NCBI RefSeq assembly: GCF_037176765.1
Contig: NC_090034.1
Location: forward strand, 25,551,375-25,615,374
DNA length: 64,000 bases
Reading direction: 5' to 3'
Origin: Anolis sagrei
Taxonomy: Eukaryota; Chordata; Lepidosauria; Squamata; Anolidae
Shown here: in pieces, positions 11,069-23,200 of the stretch
Layout: each line of letters begins with the position of its first letter
Numbering within the stretch: position 1 is the stretch's first letter
Program-made: the position numbers and the translations under genes
The notes under the pieces: model-generated
Seen by the model: only the letters and a program-made list of their open reading frames with translations
What the model was told of the DNA's origin: nothing
Database searches by the model: none

Positions 11069-11112
11069 GATGACTGATGAAGAGAGAACAAACACAGATC
11101 ATGGAACTGAGG
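11069..11112 (+). CDS. Candidate alternative exon of gene A (44 nt)
   Basis: Preceded by a pyrimidine-rich attcttttacag and followed by gtatct. It starts in phase 2, which fits the end of exon 9943-10076 exactly and reads RMTDEERTNTDHGTE. A continuing exon is not clear. It may mark an alternative 3' end that skips 10157-10603. Confidence 0.35.
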
Positions 11113-11546
11113 GTATCTGTACCAGTAAAATAGTTTATTTTTCTCATTTCCCCAAATCATGTTAGTTGTTTCCAAAATATGAAACCTACAGAGCTTAAAA
11201 TAGTACCGCGTATAATCTGTTGGGTTTTTTTCCTCCCAACTTAATGGCATGACAACTATTAATTTGGCCTTCTCATTGCATAATTTAATGCAGTGTTCGC
11301 ATACTTACCATTGAGTACTAACAAGCAGTAAGAATTCAAAAATGGGTTTTTATCTTTTTTAAAACATCAATGAATTCTGCATATGCCACAGTCTTACATT
11401 CACCTCAGGTATTTATTGATAGGCAATCTTGATAGGCAATCTATGTCACATTTACACATTTGCTTTGGGTTGAAATCTAATTGTTAGTATCAATGAGAAT
11501 ATCAGCTTAGTAAGTCAGCATTTTATAACTTCTATTGATTCAATAG

Positions 11547-11900
11547 TAAAGGTAAAGGTTTCCCCTTGACATTAAATCTTGTCATCTCTGACTCGGGGGG
11601 GGGGGGGGGGTGCTCATCTCTATATCTAAGCCAAAGAGCTGGCGTTGTCCATAGATGTCTCCAAGGCCATGTAGACGTTTCCAAGGTCAAGGTCCATTAC
11701 TGCATGGAGTGCCGTTACCTTCCTGCTGAAGCGATACTGATTGATCTACTCACGCCTGCATGTTTTTGAACTGCTGGGTTGGCAAGAGCTGGGGCTAACA
11801 ATGGGAGCTCACCCTGTCCCGCAGATTCAAACCTCTGACCTTCCAGTCAGCAAGTTCTGTAGCTTAGTAGTTTAACCCGCTGCACCATCGCAGCCCCTTT
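11547..11900 (-). mobile_element. Sauria-type SINE, with 14-bp target duplication
   Basis: Reverse complement of the SINE at 656-982. It is flanked by a perfect 14-bp direct repeat tattgattcaatag at 11533-11546 and 11901-11914. A 16-G run at 11595-11610 lies inside it. Confidence 0.85.
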
Positions 11901-12586
11901 TATTGATTCAATAGGTTTCCTGTATTTGCGACAGTTGGATATAGGTCTTCCTATATAAACACCTTAAACAGATAACATGTCCATCATACTAATAGGCTCC
12001 CTTGACAACTAGAGGTGATACCTCATTTCTAACAATGTTTTACAGAGAAATGTCAAACTTAAGACAATTTAAGTTGTATATCAGAACCACAAGCCTATCT
12101 AGTTGAGCATCCCATTTTACCAGGGTCAGCCAGGATATGTGCAACATGAGAATCAGGGCAGAAGCCATCCACTACCACTGGACTCTGGCCACTGATGTTT
12201 AGAAGAGTGCTGCATCTGATCCTAGGTGTAGCATTGCCACATTTTATGACAGAAAATCCATAATTTGAACTAGCATATGTTCTATACAAAGAAGAATGTC
12301 TTTTTGTTTTGCCTGAATTTCTCACCAAAGAAACACACAAAATGGAAAAGTACATTAGAAGTCCAGCTTATCTTCCATCCCTCGAAGTCAGCCAAAAATA
12401 TTTACCTTTGTTTTGAATCTGTCGCTTTTTTATAAAGACATACATATTTTATTTTATTTTTATTTTGAAGCATGGAACCATTTCAATGTTTCATGTTGTA
12501 TCTAGTTGCTATGATTTGGTAGTGCTTTAGAACGCAGCCCAAAATAAATACAAATAAACTCGTTTCATTAAAACTTATGTAGCATA

Positions 12587-12592
12587 TTTATT
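12587..12592 (-). terminator. TMC7: Probable TMC7 polyadenylation signal
   Basis: AATAAA on the minus strand, about 1.66 kb beyond the TMC7 stop codon, with the likely 3' end near 12570. The stretch 12593-14253 has no other gene or clear repeat apart from CT and TA dinucleotide runs near 12700 and a TA run near 13500, so I take it as 3' UTR. Confidence 0.45.
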
Positions 12593-12694
12593 AACACATA
12601 TTTTACAACCTTTAAAATGTTTATGTTTCTCAAAATTGCTAGGAAAAAATGTCAGACTCTGAAAGTAACAGTGTTCTTTAAACTACGTATTCTT

Positions 12695-12725
<31 letters not shown>

Positions 12726-14253
12726 TTTCTGTGTTTCATTAAATCACAGGAGAATGGGTCCATTTAGAACAAAGTGTTAAGGATATATCATTTAATGCTT
12801 ATCCAGAGTATGAAAACGCAGGAATCTAATAATGTACAAAAGTTAGCTTCTTAGTAATTAAGACTAACGAGGAATTTGGTTGGCTTGTTCTCATTGAACT
12901 TTGCTTCTGCAAGTGAAATGACCTGAGTTTCCAGACAATTTTGAGCAACACTGAGTAAAGTAATACATCTTATATAGTAAAAGCATTGTGTTCACATTAT
13001 GCAGGAAACCCATTTCTCCTTCCTTGTCCGATTGTTTCCTTCTACGCAGTGATTTAAGCTTTCCAAATAGTATGAGCCAACAGCATTTTGCTTCAGTTTA
13101 TGTCAGTGAGTAGAGGCTTGAAAGTCATTGCTGTGGGAGGCTTCTGATTCAAAGCTTTGGTCTATATCAATGCCCATTGTCCTCTTTCAATACAACTTTT
13201 GAGTTGCCATCAGTGCCATTATTATAACTCTCCTAAAAGAATTTAAATAAGACCAAGGGTTGGATCAAGACTAAGTGAGAGCACATACTGTACGCTAAAA
13301 TCAAGAAGGCATGTTAAATCCCCTTAATTTCACTGACTATAAAAAGCATGAGCAAAAGTCTGGATTCAACCACTGTAAGCATATAATTGGAATGCGTTTA
13401 TATCCATTCAACATAAAGCTCTTTCATTTACATGTAAGTTACCCACCATAAAACCAGAGCTAACAGCAACAGCAACTGATGCTTCTTGTTCAAAATTGGA
13501 GATATATATATATATATGCAAAGTTTGCTCCCCAACAAATCTTCAGACACATTTATCCACACAACCTTGAGTTATTGACAGGCAATGTATCTGCCCCTCC
13601 CCCATGCATGACCTTCCACTACACATAGCGAGTTGCACACATGTGCTAGAGGAGACTGAGAAACATAGAAATAGATGTTCTTCTGGACCCACGTCACCAT
13701 ATGACTTAACTTTGCAGCCCTGCTTCTGCTACCATTTGGATTAAAACAACTATAATACTGTGGCAAAGGTTTCTACAAGCAACTTTCCAACTCTAGAAAG
13801 CAATACATAATACAAAAATAAGGCCCCTGAAAAATAGAGGCTTAAAATGTATAGAGTGAAAGATATTGTCACACAGGCCCCCAATACAGTAGTTTTTTTT
13901 GGGCAGAGTCATTAAGAGGTTCGTCATTCTTTACAAGGGAGAAGCTTATAAAAAAGGAAGACATATACTTGATGACAAGTATAACAGCTCAGCGTAAGAG
14001 TTCCCTGAGTCAATCAACCACTCACTTATGCATAGAAGAGAACACAGCAAGGCTGTAAAAAGCCAGAAAATAAGAAAGAACCCACTGTTCTCAGCACATT
14101 GAAACAAGGAGAAAGGCCCATGTTGCCGAAGGTACACAAAAACCCTTCCTCGGCAACAATGAATCTCTATTTGCTCAAGGTTCAACTTTTCTGTGGTCCT
14201 TTAAGTAGCTGTTCCAAAAATCGCTAGGAAAATAAAAGGTTATGAATTTTTTC

Positions 14254-17200
14254 TCAGCCAAGTCTCTGGGCTTCAGTCAACTTCCTGATCAAGAAGAGTT
14301 TGTCCCGGCTCTCCTAAGGCAATGAGAAGGAAAGATATCATAAATACAAGTTCAGGTCCTTCAATCTGCACAATGCAATGTCAGTGTCAAGGTGACTAAA
14401 AAGATTGCTTCAGGATCAAGTAATAATACTAATTATTATTATAATATAAATGACTATAAATATGAATATAAATGTTAGCATTTTTTGCCGTTCTTTTAGT
14501 TGTGACTGACAACCAGAAGCGCTTTTACAGGGTAGAAAACACTTTCATGCAAGGAACACAGCTTGGAAATGTTATTTATGAGAATCTAAATCCCTCTGTT
14601 AATCCAAACTAGAGGAGACTTATTGAATCAGTGGAACATCAATGAATTCTGCCTATGCCACAGTCTTACATTCACCTCATGTAACTTACATGTATCCCAT
14701 GTATTCAATTAGTCCAGTTGTAGTTGGGACAAACAAACAAAATTCGGTCTAGGACTTCAGCATTCACAACAGAGATTTTGAAAAAAGTAATTTGTCTAAA
14801 TTTTGCTAGAGATCCAATCAGCTGTTTTATAAGACTTCCCTGCAGCCATTCGTCAGTCCCATAATTTTTATTAAAGGCCAAAATTCATGACAGCATTTCT
14901 ATGGCACAGCTCTTTCTACAGCCTCCAAATGCTACAGTGAGCAATCAGATCCAAAAGAAAGCTTAACCAAAATAGAGCACCATAGAAATGATGCAAAAAA
15001 GTAACCAACTGGGGAGAGAGAAAGGGGTCTTTAAAATGTTAATCCATTCCGTCTTCATAATTTTAAGGCTATCGGTGCATTTCAATGGAGTAGGGAAAGA
15101 ATAAAGAAATCACAGGACTGGATTAGAACTTACCATCACTAATTGTTCCCTCAGCTGATTAACAACTCGTTTATGTGCACCAGCCAAGGCCATGAGATAG
15201 AACAGAACAAGGCTGTCGAATAAATGGGGGAAGAATACAACAGTGCACATTAATACAGATGGATAAAACGCGATCTAGAAAACAAATACACGAGGAGATG
15301 GATTCATCAGATTTAATAGAAAAGCAGAGGTCCTAAACACAAGAATACCATTTACAGACTAAAAGTTCATTCCATATTTTGTCCCCTAATGATAGTTTGT
15401 GTTCTTGGTTCCCCAATATGGCATGAGAAGATCGGCCATTGAACATGGCTGCGTGCTGGCTTTGAAGGCAAAGGGCTGTCAAAGCTTGGCTACGTTTTGG
15501 AAAAGTGAGTTTTGCCAGGTCAACTGCTTATTGCTGGTTAGGTTTATAGTCTGCCCCAATTGGGGGGGGGGGGGGGGGAATGGTTGATAGCTTGTATATC
15601 CAGTTGTGCACCATGGCTTACAATGTATTGATGATGAAGCTTCTCTTTTGAGTTCAAGGTATAAAAGTCAAGTGGAGTCAGACACGACAGACAACTTTTG
15701 ACATGGTGAACTCAAAACTTTGCAGTTTGGTAGTTGTTCAAAACAGGACTTGGAGGGGAATCCAAACTGAAAAATCTTAGAATTCTATGGCATTTAAATA
15801 AAATAAAATTAATATGAAGTCTAACAAACAGCAAACACCTCTCTGCTCAAACCAGAGCTGCAGGAAGTGGAAGTATTAAGGTGGAAGTATGAAACTGGGT
15901 TGTTGTAGGTTTTTCAGGCTATATGGCCATGTTCTAGAGGCATTCTCTCGTGATGTTTCTTGCTGCACAGTTACAAAGCCATATTGGGCTCACTACACAC
16001 TACATCAAGGACTCAGCCCACTTCATAGAAAAAAATCAGCAATCTCAAGCTAAATACCAACAACAAACTGATCAGCTTCGATGTGGTGTCTCTATTTACC
16101 ATGGTCCCGGTAGCAGACACCATTACACTAATCAACCAGAAGTTCCCAGAAGACATCACAGCTCTGTTTCACTGTTTCAACCCACCACCATCTACTTTCA
16201 ATGGGACAATGAATTCTACGAACAGAAAGATGGAGTAGCTATGGGGAGCCCTCTCAGCCCGGTCATAGCTAATTTCTACAAGGAACACTTTGAAAAACAA
16301 GCCCTGGAAACAGCAACAAAAAAGCCCACGATATGGTTCAGATATGTGGATGACACTTTCACCATTTGGAGCCATAGGGAAGAAGAACTAAACAGGTTTC
16401 TGGACCATCTTAACAGCATCCACCCAATCATCCAATTCACAATGGAAAAAGAAAATGAAGGAAGACTGCCTTTTCTAGATTTCCTAGTCATCCGCAAACC
16501 AGATCAACAATTGGGTCACACCGTTTACAGGAAACCCACACACACAGATAGATATCTACATAAAAACTCCAACCATCACCCAAGTCAAAAAGGAAGCACC
16601 ATTAAAGCCTTGGCAGATGGTGCAAAAAGAATCTGCGAACCCCACCTCCTCCAAGATGAACTGAACCACCTAAACTGGGCTTTACAGGCCAATGGATACT
16701 CCACCTCAGACATCAGAAGAGCTGCAAGACCGAGAACAAGCCACGAGTGTAAAGACAAAGATCCACCCAGAGGAAAAGTGTTTTTGCCATACATCAAGGG
16801 AACCACATAGGGAAGCTGATGAGGAAACACAACATACAAACTATCTACAGACCCACCAAGAAAATCCAAAAAATGCTACGTTCAGCAAAGGACAAGAGGG
16901 ATCCTCTCACCTCTGCAGGAGTCTACCATATACCATGCAGCTGTGGACAAGTCTACATAGGGACCACCAAACGCAGCGCCCGAACACGAATCAAGGAACA
17001 TGAAAGGCACTGCAGACTACTTCAACCAGAGAAGTCAGCCATAGCAGAGCACCTGATGAACCAACCTGGACACAGCATATTATTTGAGAACACAGAAATG
17101 CTGGACCACTCTAACAACCACTATGTCAGACTACACAGAAAAGCCATTGAAATCCATAAGCATGTGGACAATTTCAACAGAAAGGAGGAAACCATGAAAA

Positions 17201-20200
17201 TGAGCAAAATCTGGCTACCAGTATTAAAAAACTCTAAAATTTAAACAGCAAAACAACAGAGAGGAAACAATCTAATCACCTCTCAACAAAAGATTGCCCC
17301 AGGCACTGCCAGGCCATCAAATGCTAATCAAGATCGTCAGTTGAAACATTCACACCTACCTCCAGAGACAAGAGTCCTTTGTCCCATCCTGGTCATTCCA
17401 CAGATATATAAACCCCTTTTTCCTAGTTCCAACAGACCTCATTACCTTTGAGGATGCTTGCCATAGATGCAGGCGAAACGTCAGGAGAGAATGCGTCTAG
17501 AACATGGCCACATAGCCTGAAAAAAACCTACAACAACCCAGTGATTCCGGCCATCAAAGCCTTCGACAATACATTGAAGTATGAAACGTTTCTTGAGAAA
17601 TATATTCTGAAGGGTCTCCCGTTTGGTCACCTGAGAATCATCCCATCCCCAGATAAAGAGCACCAAACAGAATTTGGGAAATGGCTTGACCCTGGAATAT
17701 TTTCAGGGCTGGAACAAGGAAATTAACAGAAAAATGCTCCCAGCAACAAATGATCTTACCATGTTTCATGTAGAAACTTCAAATGCAAAAACACTGTATG
17801 TTATGCTGGAGGATACACACATAAAAAATGTTCAACAATGTAAAAACTTATCAAACATCACACAGAAGAACCTCATATTGAAACTACCCGCCAGTTGTGG
17901 CATTAAGGAAACACAGATAAACAGCATTAAACAGCTAGAGCCGTCGCCCATGAGAACAACAAATGGGGCTGGTCCTATGATAGTGCCAAATGAGATGGCT
18001 GCCTCATATAGGAGACTTTGGGTGCAGGCTGTCAGTTTATGGTCATCTACAATTTGCCAACGTAAACAAAAGACCAAGGTCAGTCCTGGCTGCACTCACC
18101 AGATCAATATAAAGAAAGGCACTGCAAAGGCTTCGGATGCGAGGCCATCCAGGACTGCTCTCAATACATCTGGGAATTGACTGACAGTGTGATGCAGAAT
18201 GTCCCACGAATGCTCAAATGTCACAAAAGGTCCACATGCCTTTGAGGAGGGAATGCTGTTCCGTTGGAGGGAGGGGTGGAGGAGAAAGAGAACAAGAAGT
18301 GGAAGTTATCTACCTCCTTTATGGTTGACTGGACACAGTAAGCAAAGTGCTCTTTAAATATATTGGGCTATGGCTCCCACAACCCCTTTTGAAGGACTGT
18401 TTGAAGGACTACTGACCAAGCTTATGGGGAAAAAAGGAGCTGTGATCCAACGCCTGGAAGAACATGGTCCCTCCATCTTGTATTCTATTCACCCTCATAA
18501 CATGTCAATGGACATTTCAAGATTTTTGGCAACATCTAGCATGAAGTACAAAGTCCATTTTGTTTCACGGTAATAGCAAGTTCACCTACATGGATTAATA
18601 TTTGAAACTATGATGACTGACTTACCGTGTCATGCTAAGTCCCACTGGAATGAAAGCTAAGATGAGGCCAATCAAGAGCACCACCAAGAAGAAGAAGTTG
18701 GAACTGGATGCCCTGAAAGGACGCGTTGAAGGCTTACAGGTATGCATCAGACTGACCTGGAGATAGGAAAGTGCCTCTGTTTAGGTGCTGTAAGGTTAAT
18801 GTTTTGGCTCTGAGGCACACAAAAGCCAGGGACAAAGCCTTCATTTGTCTTATAAGCATGGGCCTGTCAAAAAGCACCACTACTACAGATATCATTTAAT
18901 CTATGGCCGTCTTGTATCCATGGGTTGGCAAATACAACCCCAACCTAACCTTTAAGGCAGGCATGGGGAACCTTCGGCCCTCCAGGTGTGGTGGACTTCA
19001 ACTCCCACAATTCCTTGTGCTGTCTTTAGCCTACAAAGCCTCAAGGAATTGTGGGAGTTGAAGTCCACCACACCTGGAGGGCCGAAGGTTCCTGACCCCT
19101 GCTTTAAGGTAACGTCCAGCTGGTAAGAGCAAATGGGACCTGGAGGTCAACAACACTTGGACCTTACATTTTACCTTCCAGATGTTATGTTTGTGGGGAG
19201 GAAGTGGGTGAAAGGGCAAAAACCAAAACAAACAAACAAACAAGACCACTCACCTTTTTAATGTAAAATACAATGAAATATTTTATTGTTGCGATCGCAG
19301 GCAGGAGTGGACAGTAGAAAGTTCCAATCCAACAAATTGTTTGTCCGTAAACTATTTCCAAAACATTGTCTGGAATGGCAAACTCCTGCAGCCCACACCA
19401 CCGGAAGGCCTTCACCGAACAATGGGTAACCATCAATCTAATAACAATTAGAACAACGACAGCTTATTTCAAGCCACTAAGAGAAACAACGTCTTAGCAT
19501 CAAAGAAACTTTTGAAGTGCATTTATAGTTTTTTCAATGTGATATACTCCAGATGAGACAAGCTATTGGACCATAATATCACCAGATAATGAATTAATCT
19601 AATACATGGTCAGTGGTCACCAAGAGAACAGTAGGAAGAGACAGTAGGCTTCTTTAAGATGAGTGGACATCTCCTCCAAGTTTAGTTTATATCTCACTAT
19701 CCAACTACATCTCTTCTCTTCCCGTCTGGAGTACATCCATCCTTTACTTGAGACTGCTATAGAGGAGCAACACTAGAGCTTAGCTTGAGACTCATTTAAA
19801 TCACATGTTCTGGGTATGGAAGGACAATTTTCAATGGTTTTGTTTCTAAACTAAATCTGAAATGTTACATTCTAAACACAATTTTACAATAAGCCAAGAT
19901 CTGAAAACACAATTGATAGCTAATATATCTTCACCAACTAAATTTTTACAGATGTCACAAGAAACATGTATTTTGATTAAGCTAACAGAAAACTACCAAA
20001 TTTCATCACATAATAGTCACACTCCCATTTTAGGTGCCAATATTGAAAATGTTTTTGTTTTCCTCACATAATAGTCACACACACACCCCCCCCAAAAAGA
20101 AAAGAAATTGGGGCTGATTTTCCCTTCCTTCTTTCCCTCCTTCTGCCTCCAAAGGGAAGAGAGTTTAAAAATATTAAGTGGAGGACTCTGAAGCTCCACT

Positions 20201-23200
20201 CTTCTTTCTTCTCTCCTTCTGCAAGCAAAGCAGTTTACAAAACTTGGAATTGAGTTATTTGCAAAAAGAAGGAAGGAGGGAAGATCCAAGTCCCAGAAAT
20301 CTCTTTTCAGGCTTTTTAATTTGCCTTGTTCTGGAGGGAGAAGGGAGGAGAGAAGAGTGGATCTTCAAAGACCTTCATTTTATAGTTTTTAAACTGCCTT
20401 GCCTTTGAAGAAAGGAGGAAAGAAAGGAAAATCAGCCCCAAATGGCTCTGAAGTTTTGAAAAGCCAAGCAAAAAGAATCTGAGCTGTTTGTCTGGGGCTG
20501 GATAATTCTTTCTCCTCTTCCACTTTCATAGATAAGCCATTTGATTTTTTTTAAAAAAACCCAGAAACTGGAGAATCAAAGGCAGGGTTTTTTTCTTCAC
20601 ATAATAGTCGCACACCCATTTTTTTTTAATAAAAAGGGGGTGTGTGACTCTTATATTTGGGTTTTATTCTATGGGAAAGAGATCCCTCCCCATTGAGTTT
20701 CACACTCACTTTCTAGGAAAGTCTATGAAGACTGTAACAGCAAAAATGATGATAAAGTCAAAGATCATAAGCTTATACATCTCCTGGCCAACACGAGACT
20801 CCCAGCACTGAAAGAAAAGGGAAGAGCATTATCAGAATAAATCAGGGGAAAAGAAATTAGCTAATCACCAAACTGATACTGCTTCTTACTTCATTCTCCA
20901 AAACCAAGTTCACAAGAGCCACAGTGAGGAGACGCCAGTCATTGATATTATATTGCATGATGCAAAGAAGAAAAATGCCACATCCGCTGCATTTCATGGT
21001 ACAAAGGTTGACACATTGACAATCCAACCTTATTTTGACACTGGCCATGATGGGAATGTCTTTCAATGCACTGGAAGCATCAGACCTGATTAGGCAGGCC
21101 AGAAAAAGTCAGAAAAAGGAGCAAGGCTATGGAGTCTAGGCCAAACAGCTGAAAGATGGCCAATGCTGCCTCCCTGAGACAACTGCCCCATTCTCCAATG
21201 GGAGGGTGAGGCCCAACCGCAGAGCACCCAACTAGAACATGGACACCTTGAGTCACATGTAACATGTGCCTTACCAAAGTTATCTTTTTGGTAATGAAGA
21301 CATAAAAAAGTTGCACATCAACAGTGATATAATGAGTGGGAATTACATGATTACTGAAACAAATCAGGCTTTTCACTGACTGTAAGTTTTTCATTAAAGG
21401 GCATTTTACTCTATTTTTTCAGTTCCTTGTTGTTGGAACTCAACCATATCCTGCACATGTTTATATTCCAGATCAAGGAACTAGACAGGCAGGGAAATCC
21501 CTTTCTCTTTGTCTGCCTCTCTCGCTTTCTCTCCTGCAATTTTCTGTCTGTTAGACTTGCTACTTCTCAGAGACATGCTTCTTTATTCAGTTTCGAGCCA
21601 CATAGTAAGCTTCTAAGTCTCCACTGTATTCTTCTCCAATGAGTATAGAGAGAGACAACATGTCGATAGATAGATAGGTCCCAACTTTCCTATAATGTAG
21701 GTCTTTCAACACAGTCTTCTGAAAACCTTTAAAGCTTGACTCTGCTCCTGGATTGCTTAAGCTCATTCGCTCTCCTGCTCTGCTCAAGAAGCTTCTGATC
21801 TGCTAAAATGACAGTTATTGCTGCTCTTTACTTTTAAAAACTTTTTTTCCTTTTTGAAATTACCTAACACTTGTTACCCACATCTAATGAATGATTAATA
21901 AAAGGATGCTATACAATACCATTGATCAGTTTTCAGAAACAGTGACAGATTATAGTATAAAGAGTTTGTGGTTAGAATTACTTTTTAAAAGAAGCTTTCC
22001 AAGTGTTCTGATCTAGTTACAAAACATCTCATTTAGCTCCCAATGAGTTCCTGCAGTGTGCCTTTGCTCCTACAGCCAATTTTTCCAGAAACTTAGTCTA
22101 GGAATGATGATACTTGACATTACTTACAGGATAGACCTGGTAGTTGTATCCACAGGCCTCACACTTTTCATCGGCACAGGACTTGATCCGGATCCAGAGT
22201 GAGGCCAAGAGAACACCAATATTGGCCAACCGTACAAAGACGCACCTTCAAAGGGGAAACAAGGGAGGAGAAACCCTTCTCAATACTCTGACTTGTACAT
22301 GAGAACTGCTAAAATACAAGACTCTGGTAGCAGAAGAGGAAGGAGCATCTGTGAAAGTGATTGATAATGGCCTGGAATCCCTACAGAGAAAAAGAGGGGA
22401 CAGAGATAAAGATAAAGGGAAGGGGGAGAAGAAGAGCAGGAAGAAGAGGGGGAGAAAGAAGGAGAAGAGGAAGGAGAAGAGCAGGATGGAGAAAGAAGAA
22501 GAAAAGGAGGAGGAGAAAAGAAGGAGGAGGAAGAAGAAGGGGAAGGAGATGAGGAAGGAGAAGAACAGGATGGAGAAAGAAGAAGAGAAAAAGGAAGAAG
22601 AGGAGGAAGAAGGAAAAGAGGAGGAAGAGAAGAAGTAGTAAAGGAAGGAGAAGAGGAGAAGGAAGAGGGCAAGTGTATAATTTGATGCATTCTTGTCAAA
22701 AGGTATGCAGAAAAGAAGTGGACTACACAAATATGTTCAAAATGGGAGTGAGGAATACATGGCACATGAAGCCACAAGCTACTATAGGATGCAAGGTGGT
22801 TAGAAAAGAAAGAGAACAGGTACATGGAGATAGGGCATAATAATAATTAAAAACTTTATTTATATCCTGCTATCATCTCCCAAAAGGGACTCAGGGTGGC
22901 TTACAAGACGCTACGGTGCAGTATATAAAGCCCTAAATGGTTCTTTAAAGCCTTAAACGGTTCTGGCCCAGATTACCTGACCAAACGTATCTCCTGCTAC
23001 AAACCATCATGAAGCTTAAGATTGTCAGGAGAGGCCCTGCTCTCGATCCCAACACTTTCACAAATGCGGCTGGTGGTGACGAGAGAAAGGGCCTTCTTGG
23101 CAGTGGCCCCCCATCTGTGGAACTCTCTCCCTAAGGACATCAGGTTGGCCACCTCCGTCCTGTCCTTTAGAAGACAACTGAAGACTTGGATTTGGGACCA

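Noticed and set aside
17674-18180. Plus-strand frame of 168 codons in the TMC7 intron region
   Set aside because: Its last part is the reverse strand of the real TMC7 exon 18100-18255, the product matches nothing I know, and no splice or promoter signals support it.
18370-18573. Short frame between TMC7 exons 18626-18756 and 18100-18255
   Set aside because: Not in the TMC7 direction, no splice borders, no similarity that I can name.
22248-22825. Two overlapping minus-strand frames rich in Ser, Phe and Pro
   Set aside because: Antisense reading of the polypurine tract; low complexity only.
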